Source: WHSW01 sp963742205 (lineage in GTDB: Bacteria > Actinomycetota > Thermoleophilia > Solirubrobacterales > 70-9). Taken from it: DNA of 64,000 nt. The stretch covers positions 124,001 through 188,000 of the forward strand of contig CAVUKZ010000009.1 of NCBI GenBank assembly GCA_963742205.1, read 5' to 3'. Numbering within the stretch: the first letter of the stretch is position 1; every line of letters begins with the position of its first letter. This document shows, in pieces, positions 56,982 to 64,000 of the stretch. Under the pieces are notes generated by a model, which was not told the origin of the DNA, did no database searches, and saw nothing but the letters and a program-made list of their open reading frames with translations. Both the position numbers and the translations under genes were made by a program.

Positions 56982-58634
56982 GTGAAGACCAAGACCACTG
57001 GGGCTGCCGTCGTGCTTTCGGCGCTCGCGGCTCTCGCGCTCGCGGCACCGGCCGGCGCCACGCCGCTCGCCGGAGAGAATGGCCGCATCGTCCTCACGAG
57101 CTACCAGAACCTCGGTCAGGCGCGGGCGGAGCTGTTTCTGCTCCCGGTCCCGTTCTCGACCGGCGGGGGCACCCTCAGCCCGCCGATCGCCACGTCCGCC
57201 ACCGAGCGTCACCGCCACCCGACGTGGTCGCCGGATCGAACCAAGATCGCCTACTCACGCGGGGTCTCGGCGGCGAACACCTACGACATCTTTGTGCAGG
57301 ACCTGACGCAGCCCGTGGGCGCCGGAAATCCGGTCAACATCACGCAGTCGCCCGGCTCGAACGACGACCGGCCTGCGTGGTCCCCCGACGGCACGCACAT
57401 CGCGTTTGAGCGGGACAGCGGTGTCCCCGCCGACCGGGACATCGTCGTTTCGCTTCCCAACGGCGGCGGCCAGACCAACATCACGAGCACGGTTGGCGCC
57501 ATCGAGGGCAAGCCGGCGTGGGACCCGACCTCGACGACGATCTACTACGAGAAGGGGAACGCACAGAACCCGGCCGTCAACACGGACATCGTCAAGCGGT
57601 CGATCTCCTTGTCCGGTGGGACCCCCACGGTGGGAGCGGAGTCGCTCGCCGTGGCGGACGACGCCAATCATCCCGAGATCCAGCCCGCGATCTCTCCGGA
57701 CGGCGACAAGATCTGTTACGGGACCGGTTACCCCGGCTCGCTCACTACCGACATCAAGGTTGCGGCGCTCACGGGCACGCCGGCCAGTGGCTCAAAGGTC
57801 TCGATGAGTACGACCGCCTACTACTGCACTTGGTCGCCCGACAACACGATGGTCGCCTACACGGCGGGCGCCGGCTCCGCGGGGGACCTGGTGATGGTGC
57901 GCGCGGATGGCTCGAGTGGCTTCGAGATTCCGCTCGCGACCGGGGCTGACATCCAGACGAACGCCGACTGGGCGCCCGACGGGCGGCCTGAATGCCCCAA
58001 CAGCACTGCTGCCACGACGAGCGGGCAGGCCGTCACCATCACCGTCGCCTGCGACGACACCGGGCCGGAATACGAGCGCAGCGACGTGCGTGAGTTCATC
58101 ACCGAGGAGCCGCAAAACGGGACGGCGGACCAGGAGTTTGCAGGCGATCCCGTCATCTACACGCCGAACGCCAACTTCGTTGGCGTCGACACCTTCGAGA
58201 TCGGCAGTTTCGACGAGTTCGGATTCGGAAGCGACCGCGGCACTGTGGTGGTCACCGTGGCTGCCCCGCCCGGAGGCGGAGGAGGCGGAGGAGGCGACAA
58301 GACGCCGCCCGCGGGCACCCTCGCCGGCAAGGGCAAGCAGGACGTCGACAAGCTGAAGCTGACCGCCGGCTCCAACGAGGACGCAACGGCCAGCGGTCAG
58401 GCCTCGGTGAGCGTGTCGGGCGGCAAGAAGCCCGCGACGTCGAAGACCGCGACCGCCAAGATTCCCGCCAACGGCACAGCCAAGCTGAAGTTCAAGTTCA
58501 AGAAGAAGGCGCTGAAGAAGATCAAGCAGAAGATCGGCGACGGCAAGAAGCAGAAGGCCAAGATCTCGGTCACGTTCACCGACGCCGCCGACAATCGGGC
58601 CACCGCCAGCAAGACGGTCAAGCTGAAGGATTGA
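56982..58634 (+). CDS. Secreted TolB-like beta-propeller protein with Ig-like and Lys-rich C-terminal parts
   Basis: 550 residues from GTG 56982, with GGGGGGA upstream. Signal peptide 'VVLSALAALALAAPAGA'. Residues about 35-330 are a six-bladed TolB/PD40 propeller ('HPTWSPDRTKIAYSRG', 'RPAWSPDGTHIAFERD', 'CTWSPDNTMVAYTAG'). A cadherin/Ig-like domain ('DPVIYTPNANFVGVDTFEI') and a run of eight Gly follow. The end is Lys-rich ('KLKFKFKKKALKKIKQK'), suited to binding an acidic wall polymer. No anchor motif. Confidence 0.8.
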   Translation: MKTKTTGAAVVLSALAALALAAPAGATPLAGENGRIVLTSYQNLGQARAELFLLPVPFSTGGGTLSPPIATSATERHRHPTWSPDRTKIAYSRGVSAANTYDIFVQDLTQPVGAGNPVNITQSPGSNDDRPAWSPDGTHIAFERDSGVPADRDIVVSLPNGGGQTNITSTVGAIEGKPAWDPTSTTIYYEKGNAQNPAVNTDIVKRSISLSGGTPTVGAESLAVADDANHPEIQPAISPDGDKICYGTGYPGSLTTDIKVAALTGTPASGSKVSMSTTAYYCTWSPDNTMVAYTAGAGSAGDLVMVRADGSSGFEIPLATGADIQTNADWAPDGRPECPNSTAATTSGQAVTITVACDDTGPEYERSDVREFITEEPQNGTADQEFAGDPVIYTPNANFVGVDTFEIGSFDEFGFGSDRGTVVVTVAAPPGGGGGGGGDKTPPAGTLAGKGKQDVDKLKLTAGSNEDATASGQASVSVSGGKKPATSKTATAKIPANGTAKLKFKFKKKALKKIKQKIGDGKKQKAKISVTFTDAADNRATASKTVKLKD

Positions 58635-58726
58635 TTGGGTTCCTCGGCTGAGTGGCGGGGGTCCGTCTGGGCTGAGCTTCCCGGGCGTGAGTCTCAAAGA
58701 ATTCCCGGGGGCTCCTTCGTCGCTAC

Positions 58727-59899
58727 TTACCCAATGACCGGGGCGGCCCGCAGTCCTGTGCCAGTAGCCCTCCCAGCCGCGGCCCGCATGGCAGCTCCGA
58801 TGTGATTGGCGACGTACTTCGCGTCGCGCCCGGCGCCGCCGACCAGCATCGATGCGAACGCGTACTGCAACGGGAGCCCGAGGAAGTAGAGGCCCGGGGA
58901 GGAGGGGACGACGCCGCGCTCCTGCTCGGGCCAGCCGTCCTCGCCGGTGACCGGGATCTGGATCCAGGAGACATCCTTGTTGAATCCGGTGCACCAGATG
59001 ACGTTGGCGACGTTCAGGGCCCGGCCGTCACCGAGTACCGGCTTCCCGTCCTTGACGTCGGTCACCTTCTCTTCGGTGCGGTGGACGCCCGCCTCGTCGA
59101 GGTGGGAGCGCTTCACGCGGAGCAGCGGCCCGCCCTCACCACGCACGTGGCCGCGCATCTTGCGGCCGAGCGGAGTTCGCATCGTCAGCACGTGGTTGGC
59201 GACGAACCAGAGGCCTCGCACGATGACGCGGAAGGGGCGGCCCTCGATGTCGAAGGGGACCTCTCCGCGGACCGGCCCGGCGAGCGTCGTCTGGTGGTCA
59301 CGTGAAACCTCGAGCGCGATGTCCGAGCCTGAGTGAGCCGCTCCCACCACCAGCACCGGGCCGTCCTGGAGCTGCGAGGAGTTGCGGTAGTCGTTGGAGT
59401 GCAGTTGCGTCACCGACGGATCCAGCTCGGCGGCGAGCTCGGGGACGATCGGGGTACTGAAGCCACCGGAGGCCACGACGACGTTCCGAGCCTCCAGCTG
59501 GCGACCGTCGCACTCAATCAGGTAGCGGTCGCCGTCCTTAGCGAGGTTCTGGACTGACGTTCCGGTGACCACAGGGAGGTCGAACGTCCCGGCGTACGCC
59601 TCGAGGTAGTCCCCGACCTCATCCTTGGTGGGAAAATGCCACTGGTCCGCCGGGAACGCCATCCCAGGGAGACCGTCGTAGCGCGCGGGGCTGTAGAGGC
59701 GAAGCGAGTCGAAGCGCTTGCGCCAGACGTCGCCGACCCGCTCGTTGGCCTCGAGGATCACGAACGGCCGATCCTGCTTGGCGAGGTGGTAGCCGAGCGC
59801 TAGGCCCGTCTGGCCGGCGCCGATGATCACGGTCTCGATCCGCTCCGTGCCGCCGTGCGCGTTGGTGGGGCGGTCGCTGGTCTGCGTCTGGCTGCTCAT
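58727..59899 (-). CDS. FAD/NAD(P)-binding flavin monooxygenase-like protein
   Basis: 390 residues. 'VIIGAGQTGLALGYHLAK' is the FAD-binding GxGxxG, 'RVGDVWRKRFDSLRLYSPARY' matches the CzcO/FMO family, and 'VLVVGAAHSGSDIALEVSR' is the NADPH site (with Ala in place of the second Gly). 'VIWCTGFNKDVSWI' is the ATG-like motif. It probably oxidises a lipophilic or amine substrate. Downstream of, and on the same strand as, the LuxR gene. Confidence 0.85.
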   Translation of the reverse strand: MSSQTQTSDRPTNAHGGTERIETVIIGAGQTGLALGYHLAKQDRPFVILEANERVGDVWRKRFDSLRLYSPARYDGLPGMAFPADQWHFPTKDEVGDYLEAYAGTFDLPVVTGTSVQNLAKDGDRYLIECDGRQLEARNVVVASGGFSTPIVPELAAELDPSVTQLHSNDYRNSSQLQDGPVLVVGAAHSGSDIALEVSRDHQTTLAGPVRGEVPFDIEGRPFRVIVRGLWFVANHVLTMRTPLGRKMRGHVRGEGGPLLRVKRSHLDEAGVHRTEEKVTDVKDGKPVLGDGRALNVANVIWCTGFNKDVSWIQIPVTGEDGWPEQERGVVPSSPGLYFLGLPLQYAFASMLVGGAGRDAKYVANHIGAAMRAAAGRATGTGLRAAPVIG

Positions 59900-60032
59900 G
59901 GTTCCTCCTCGATCGTGTTTCGGCGACCCTACGAACGCGGCGAGCGCCCCGCATCGGCTGAATCACCCAATGTCGCGCGGCAGGTTGGTGGGTAGTCCCA
60001 CCCAGGAGGTGAGTGACCCCGATCATCCGGCG

Positions 60033-61661
60033 TCAGAGGAGGTGGTGTTGGTACGCGAACGCCGTCGCCGCCGCCCGGGAGGAGACGCCGAGCTTGGCGA
60101 AGATGTTGCTGACGTGCCGGTCGACGGTCCGCTCGCTGACGACGAGCGCGGCCGCGATCGTCCGGTTGGTGTCCCCCGCGGCCACTAGACGCAGCACCTC
60201 CTGCTCCCGAGGTGTGAGCGCGTGCGCGTCCCGAGGCGCGTCGCCGCTGATCAGCGCCTCGACCCGGGCCAGGTCGAGGCGGGCCGCGAGCTTCGCGAAC
60301 GCGGCGCGGGCAGCATCGAGCTCTATTGCCGCAGCGTCCTCGTCATCGAGCTTGCGGCACGCCTCGCCGAGCAGTACCCGCGCCCGGGCGGCCTCGTACG
60401 GAGCGCCGAGCTCCTGCCATACCTGCGCGGCCCGGCGTAGCGCCGATAGCGCGGTCGGCGCGTCCCCCTGCGCCAGGGCGAGCGAGCCGCGGGCGCCCGC
60501 GGCCATCGCGCCGAGCATCCGCTCATCCTCACCGGCCGCGATCTCGTTGAGCTCGGCGGCAGCATCGCCCGCCTCCGCGTCGGAGCCGACCGCGAGCATG
60601 ATCTCCACGCAGGCGGGGAGGAGGGCAGCGCGCCTAGGGCGCTCGCTCGTCTCGCTCAGCACCCGTCTGATCGCGGCCGCTGCCGTCTCGCGCTCGCCCT
60701 GTGCCAGGCGTAGGAGCGCCATCCCCGGCTGGGGCTCGTAGCCGCCACGGCCGGCGTCGACGTAGGCTGCCTCGGCCGCGGCGAGCTCGCCGCGAAGCCG
60801 GTGCACGTCGCCGCGCCTGTAGAGGGCCTTCGCCGCTGCCCGGGCGTTGCCCCCGGCGAGGCAGCGTTCGTGGGCGCGGAGCGCCTCCGCCACCGCACCC
60901 TCCCAGTCGCCGCGGAGCTGGAGGATCTCGGCGCGATGCACGAGGCACTGGCCGCTGAAGCTCACCATCTCGGGCTGGGCGTCGCACCAATCGCTCAGCG
61001 CCCTGGTCCACTCCTGCGCCCGGCCGAGCTCGAACGCCTCCTGGCAGCCCTCGATCGTCCCGCAGTAGACGATCCCGGTGACGATCGGCGAGAGCTCGTT
61101 CGTTGTCGCGGGGACCATCGCCTCGTCGAGGAGGCGCAGGCCCTCGGGGCTACGTCCGGCCATCACGAGCATGTGACCGCGCTCATGGGTGGCGAGGGCG
61201 AACAGATCCATGTGGCGGTGTTTCGCGCCGATATCCGCGACTCGGCCGAGAGTTTCGGCCGCGGCCTCGAAATCGCCCTCGCCCATTTCCTGGAAGGCGA
61301 AGGGAATCATCAGGTAGCCGTTCTCGATCGAGTCGGGCGGCTGGTCCTCGATCAGGCGCTGCCCGCGGCCAAGCCAGCCGCTCGCGGCGCCCATCTCGCC
61401 GCGACGGGCGCGGTTGAGGCCGATCCAGATCGCGCAGCGAGCGGCGAGCACAGGATCGCCCTCGGCCAGGTGCGCCTGGTGCTGGCGCTCCATCGTGGCG
61501 AAGTACTCGTCCTCGTCGCCGAGCATGTAGGCCGCAGTTGCCAGCAGCCTCAGGTCGTCGGCTCCCAGCCGGGATTCGCCATCGGCTGCCGACAGGCTCT
61601 CGTGGGCGTCCGGCCACCGAAGGCCCGCGTACGCCTCTCGGCCCCGATCGAGCTCGGTCAT
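60033..61661 (-). CDS. LuxR C-terminal domain transcriptional regulator with TPR-like repeats
   Basis: 542 residues. Residues 1-470 are helical, Ala/Glu/Arg-rich repeats of TPR type ('YMLGDEDEYFATMERQHQAHL', 'ALYRRGDVHRLRGELAAAEAAYV' in pieces). The C-terminal 65 residues are a LuxR helix-turn-helix ('LTPREQEVLRLVAAGDTNRTIAAALVVSERTVDRHV' in pieces). The N-terminal AAA ATPase of LAL regulators is absent. It may control the monooxygenase gene downstream; that is inferred from position only. Confidence 0.88.
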   Translation of the reverse strand: MTELDRGREAYAGLRWPDAHESLSAADGESRLGADDLRLLATAAYMLGDEDEYFATMERQHQAHLAEGDPVLAARCAIWIGLNRARRGEMGAASGWLGRGQRLIEDQPPDSIENGYLMIPFAFQEMGEGDFEAAAETLGRVADIGAKHRHMDLFALATHERGHMLVMAGRSPEGLRLLDEAMVPATTNELSPIVTGIVYCGTIEGCQEAFELGRAQEWTRALSDWCDAQPEMVSFSGQCLVHRAEILQLRGDWEGAVAEALRAHERCLAGGNARAAAKALYRRGDVHRLRGELAAAEAAYVDAGRGGYEPQPGMALLRLAQGERETAAAAIRRVLSETSERPRRAALLPACVEIMLAVGSDAEAGDAAAELNEIAAGEDERMLGAMAAGARGSLALAQGDAPTALSALRRAAQVWQELGAPYEAARARVLLGEACRKLDDEDAAAIELDAARAAFAKLAARLDLARVEALISGDAPRDAHALTPREQEVLRLVAAGDTNRTIAAALVVSERTVDRHVSNIFAKLGVSSRAAATAFAYQHHLL

Positions 61662-61816
61662 GCCCGCGATTGTCGCTTACGGCTACGCCGAGCACATGGC
61701 GGGATTTTCAACACAACAGCCGCCGTGATGAGCGTCCCCGTCAGGTCACGTCAGACCGCGTCGGGCTCTTTCGTAGGCGAAGCGGACGCTGACAGCGATT
61801 CGCCCTTGGGCTGCGG

Positions 61817-62339
61817 TCAGCGAGCGCCCGCGCGAGCCAGGACGGCGGGGGGCACCCCGGCGCGGCTCCCGATCACGGTGTTGTCCTGGAACGAGACGTT
61901 GACCGGCGGGTAGGGCGGATAGCAGTCGTAGCTCTCGGCCGGGTACTGCCACCAGTTAGGGCCGACCGCCGGGACCATCCTGGCCGAGAGGGTTGTCGAA
62001 CGCAGCGTTGCCGCGCAGCGTGATGTAGCGGCTGCCGCCATCGGTGTACAGGGCGTTGCCACCGTGGCTCGCCGCCTTGCCAAAGACGACGTTGCCGGCG
62101 ATGAGCTCCCCGTTGTGGAGGGAGGTGCCCTGCTGGCCGAGCGAATAGATGCCGCCGCCGTCGTAGGCGACCTTGAGATAGTCGGAGATCTCGTTGAAGA
62201 GGATCTTGTTGCCCTTGCTGGTCGTCGGCGTGTCATAGACCTTCCAGTTCTCGAGCGGGCAGCCGGTGCACCCGTCCCTATCGGCATGGCGCGCGGCGGG
62301 CTTGAGGGTCCACCCGGCTACCACGGCATCGTCCGTTGA
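61817..62339 (-). pseudogene. Parallel beta-helix protein remnant, 5'-truncated and frameshifted
   Basis: On the minus strand 'KGNKILFNEISDYLKVAYDGGGIYSLG' (pieces), 'NGELIAGNVVFGKAASHGGNALYTDGG' and 'ITLRGNAAFDNPLGQDG' are the C-terminal turns of a beta-helix protein. Near 61969-61976, in a run of C, the sequence moves one frame to 'PAVGPNWWQYPAESYDCYPPYPPVNVSFQDNTVIGS' and stops at 61817. The N-terminal half is missing; upstream lies an unrelated gene start. It is a decayed relative of the intact gene at 50512. Confidence 0.65.
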
Positions 62340-62394
62340 CCCCCCGGACGGCACCCGATACGGTCGAACGGCCAACAACGAGAAGGGCCCTCAA

Positions 62395-62589
62395 ATGGGT
62401 GCACGCCAAGCGTTCGCACAGTGGCGGGAAGGTCGACGAAAGCGCCGTAGCGACGCGTCGGTTGGCGGATCAGAGGAGCAGGCCGCCGAGCGGGAGCAGG
62501 CCGCTAAGCGGACCATGGCCGATCTGGACGCTGCCCGAGATGCCGAGCGGCGGCAAGCCAACAACGTGGAGGTCAACGAGGAGTACTAA
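62395..62589 (+). CDS. Small charged hypothetical protein
   Basis: 64 residues from ATG 62395. Very polar and probably helical: 'FAQWREGRRKRRSDASVGG', then 'EEQAAEREQAAKRTMADLDAARDAERRQ' in pieces. A TACGGT box lies 30 bases upstream with AGAAGGG before the ATG. No known family. Its stop overlaps the convergent zinc-finger gene by four bases. Confidence 0.55.
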   Translation: MGARQAFAQWREGRRKRRSDASVGGSEEQAAEREQAAKRTMADLDAARDAERRQANNVEVNEEY

Positions 62590-62813
62590 CTGGAGGGGTG
62601 ATATTGGGCGACGTGGCGTCCAAGCTCAGCTTCCGAGACGAAGCGCTCGCCGCAGGTCGGACAGATCACGTCCGATTCAGCCACCGCTCCCCGCTCCGCG
62701 GTGTCCTCCTTGACCGCACGGCGGCTGACCAGCAGGGCGATGACCACGCAGACCGCCACCACCACGACGAAGATGCCGACGCCAGCTGTCCACGACAAGG
62801 CGATGACTTGCAT
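62586..62813 (-). CDS. Membrane-anchored C2H2 zinc-finger miniprotein
   Basis: 75 residues from ATG 62813. One membrane segment ('GVGIFVVVVAVCVVIALLVS', about 11-30) is followed by an acidic/basic linker and one finger at 51-72: 'CPTCGERFVSEAELGRHVAQYH', pattern C-x2-C-x3-F-x5-L-x2-H-x4-H. That is the classical C2H2 form, which is rare in bacteria. The frame extends to 62876, but the Arg-rich extension looks spurious. It lies 11 bp after the pilin-like lipoprotein gene in the same direction. Confidence 0.7.
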   Translation of the reverse strand: MQVIALSWTAGVGIFVVVVAVCVVIALLVSRRAVKEDTAERGAVAESDVICPTCGERFVSEAELGRHVAQYHPSS

Positions 62814-62824
62814 CGGCCGGGCGC

Positions 62825-63229
62825 TCAGCCCCAGTCGCCGTTCTCGCTGCAGCCCGGGTCGCCCGGCGGATCGCACGTGCGCTCGGTCGCGCCGCCCTGC
62901 TCGCCGTCGATCGAGAACGTCGTCCCGGATGCCGCCGCGACCGTGATCGTGTACGAGTTGTCGGTCGAGACCACCTCCAGATCACCGGCGGAGACGCTCG
63001 GGTCGATCGCGGACAACGCCTGCGCGTTTGCGCCTGCGTAGGACCCGTTCTTGTCGGCGTAAGACTCGATCGCGGTCTGCGCCTTGCGCGCCGCGGTCTG
63101 CGCCGCCGCGTTCAGCGCCTCGTCGCCCCCTGAGCCTGCGCCGGTCGACGAGGTTGAGGTCTCGTCGTCGCCGCAGCCCGCCGCGAGGGTCAAGAACGCA
63201 AGGACCAGCATCAGCGCGAGCGCCTTCAT
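62825..63229 (-). CDS. Putative lipoprotein with pilin-like domain
   Basis: 134 residues from ATG 63229. Lipobox 'LAAGC' after the hydrophobic 'ALALMLVLAFLT', then a Ser/Thr/Gly linker. The domain 'ALNAAAQTAARKAQTAIESYADKNGSYAGANAQAL' (pieces) resembles the helix and loop of type IV pilin-like proteins, and 'NSYTITVAAASGTTFSIDG' the following strands; two Cys near the end may form a disulphide. No prepilin cleavage site is present, so it is anchored by lipid. Confidence 0.72.
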   Translation of the reverse strand: MKALALMLVLAFLTLAAGCGDDETSTSSTGAGSGGDEALNAAAQTAARKAQTAIESYADKNGSYAGANAQALSAIDPSVSAGDLEVVSTDNSYTITVAAASGTTFSIDGEQGGATERTCDPPGDPGCSENGDWG

Positions 63230-63331
63230 GTGCTCGGAGCCTAAACGGTCTGCGCTCATCCACGATGAGTCTCGGCGCGGTTGTCAGTCTGTATCCACAG
63301 ACCCAGCCAGCCCAGCTCGAGGAGAACCAAC

Positions 63332-63911
63332 ATGCCCGCCACCTACACCTTCGACGTCTTTTCCAGCCTCGACGGTTTCGGCTCCGTGAGCGGCGGCGAC
63401 TGGGGCGGCTACTGGGGCAAGCAAGGCCCTGAGCTGCTCGACCACCGCCTCGACCTCTACGGCGGGGACCAGCGGATGGTCTTCGGGGCCAACACGTTCC
63501 GGGCGTTCGTGCGCATGCTGGCCGAGAGCACCGAGGAGTCCGAGGTGCGTGACCCATGGGTCACCCGCGATGAGGAACCTGCCGGCGACGGTGGTGTCGA
63601 CCACGCTCGAGGAGCCCGTCGACTGGCCGGACGCGACCGTCGCGAGCGGGGACGCCGTCGACGTCGTCGCCAAGCTCAAGGAGGAGTCCGAGGTGCCGCT
63701 GCGCTCGCACGGCAGCCTGTCGGTGAATCGGGCGCTGATGGCGGCCGGTCTGGTCGACCGCGTCCAGGTGACGCTCTTCCCCGTGATCACCGGTGAGAAC
63801 GGCGCGGAGCCGATCTTTCAGGACGCGGCCGACTTCGACCTCGAGCTACTCGAGACCCGAACGCTCGACGGCGACATCCAGGAGCTGATCTACCGGCCCA
63901 CCCTGCACTAG
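63332..63911 (+). pseudogene. Dihydrofolate reductase/RibD C-terminal family protein, frameshifted
   Basis: From ATG 63332 (GAGGAGAACC upstream) the frame reads 'YTFDVFSSLDGFGSVSGGDWGGYWG' and 'RMVFGANTFRAFVRML'. Near 63568-63573 the continuation moves one base forward to 'MRNLPATVVSTTLEEPVDWPDATV', 'PLRSHGSLSVNRALMAAGLVDRVQVTLFPVITG' (pieces) and 'GDIQELIYRPTL'. Joined, it is a normal RibD_C-type protein of about 192 residues. One extra base explains the break. Confidence 0.7.
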
Positions 63912-63921
63912 CCGGCGTAGA

Positions 63922-64000
63922 TCAGCGGCTCTTCTTCCGCTTCAGCTCACCCTGGAGCTCGTCGACCACCGTCCCGGTGACCGTCTGATCGCCGAAGCCG
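63922..64000 (-). CDS. C-terminal end of an unidentified protein (partial)
   Basis: Open on the minus strand from the window edge to the stop at 63922-63924. The last 25 residues read 'FGDQTVTGTVVDELQGELK' followed by 'RKKSR'. Too short to name. It converges on the RibD-like gene. Confidence 0.45.
   Translation of the reverse strand, partial: GFGDQTVTGTVVDELQGELKRKKSR

Overview
The window is GC-rich and carries the conserved chromosomal block that runs, in many actinobacteria, from the fakA/yloV-type kinase and recG through plsX, smc, ffh, trmD, dprA and xer to the FliA/WhiG sigma factor. The codon bias, the TANNNT promoter boxes close to start codons, the accessory families and the gene order fit a member of the Thermoleophilia (Solirubrobacterales-like). 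That placement is an inference from gene content, not a database result.

Layout. 1-5786: end of a DAK2-type kinase gene, a frameshifted hypothetical, a GST-like protein, RidA, then recG-rsmD-coaD. 5912-11827: an accessory block between coaD and yceD, with a coiled-coil protein, a frameshifted phosphotransferase with its DUF6285 partner, TetR/DUF6653 divergent genes and an enoyl-CoA hydratase/SDR pair, which suggests acyl-CoA metabolism. 11858-27183: the core block yceD, a secreted glycoside-hydrolase-like protein, rpmF, plsX, acpP, rnc, smc, ftsY, ffh, rpsP, khpA, trmD, rplS, lepB, rnhB, yraN, comM, dprA. It serves ribosome, lipid and RNA maturation, chromosome and secretion functions. 27197-34130: thiD, ilvD, membrane and surface proteins. 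34300-37191: a small insertion bounded by 56-bp direct repeats of the 3' end of the 5-formyltetrahydrofolate cyclo-ligase gene, holding a lipoprotein, two SnoaL-like paralogues and an IS30 transposase. 37144-48837: cyclo-ligase, acyltransferase, epimerase, L,D-transpeptidase, Xer recombinase, sigma factor, EF-G-like GTPase, a secreted beta-propeller protein, RNase HI and a VOC protein.

49346-54876: a tRNA-Gly(GCC) gene with about 70 bp of its 3' end and terminator repeated 5.4 kb downstream. The interval looks like an integrated island without an integrase (small coupled ORFs, beta-helix protein, small membrane proteins, YcaQ-type glycosylase, methyltransferase). 54949-64000: accessory genes, including a serine hydrolase, an MBL protein, a TolB-like secreted protein, a flavin monooxygenase, a LuxR regulator, a broken beta-helix gene, a membrane-anchored C2H2 zinc-finger miniprotein and a frameshifted RibD-like reductase.

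Points that stand out: an SMC of only 789 residues with no hinge; an RNase III lacking three catalytic acidic residues; a candidate structured RNA that hides the trmD ribosome-binding site where rimM would be expected; two integrase-less islands with direct-repeat ends; likely CTG start codons; many probable leaderless promoters; and six +1 frameshifts, all in non-essential genes. No CRISPR array and no complete prophage were seen.
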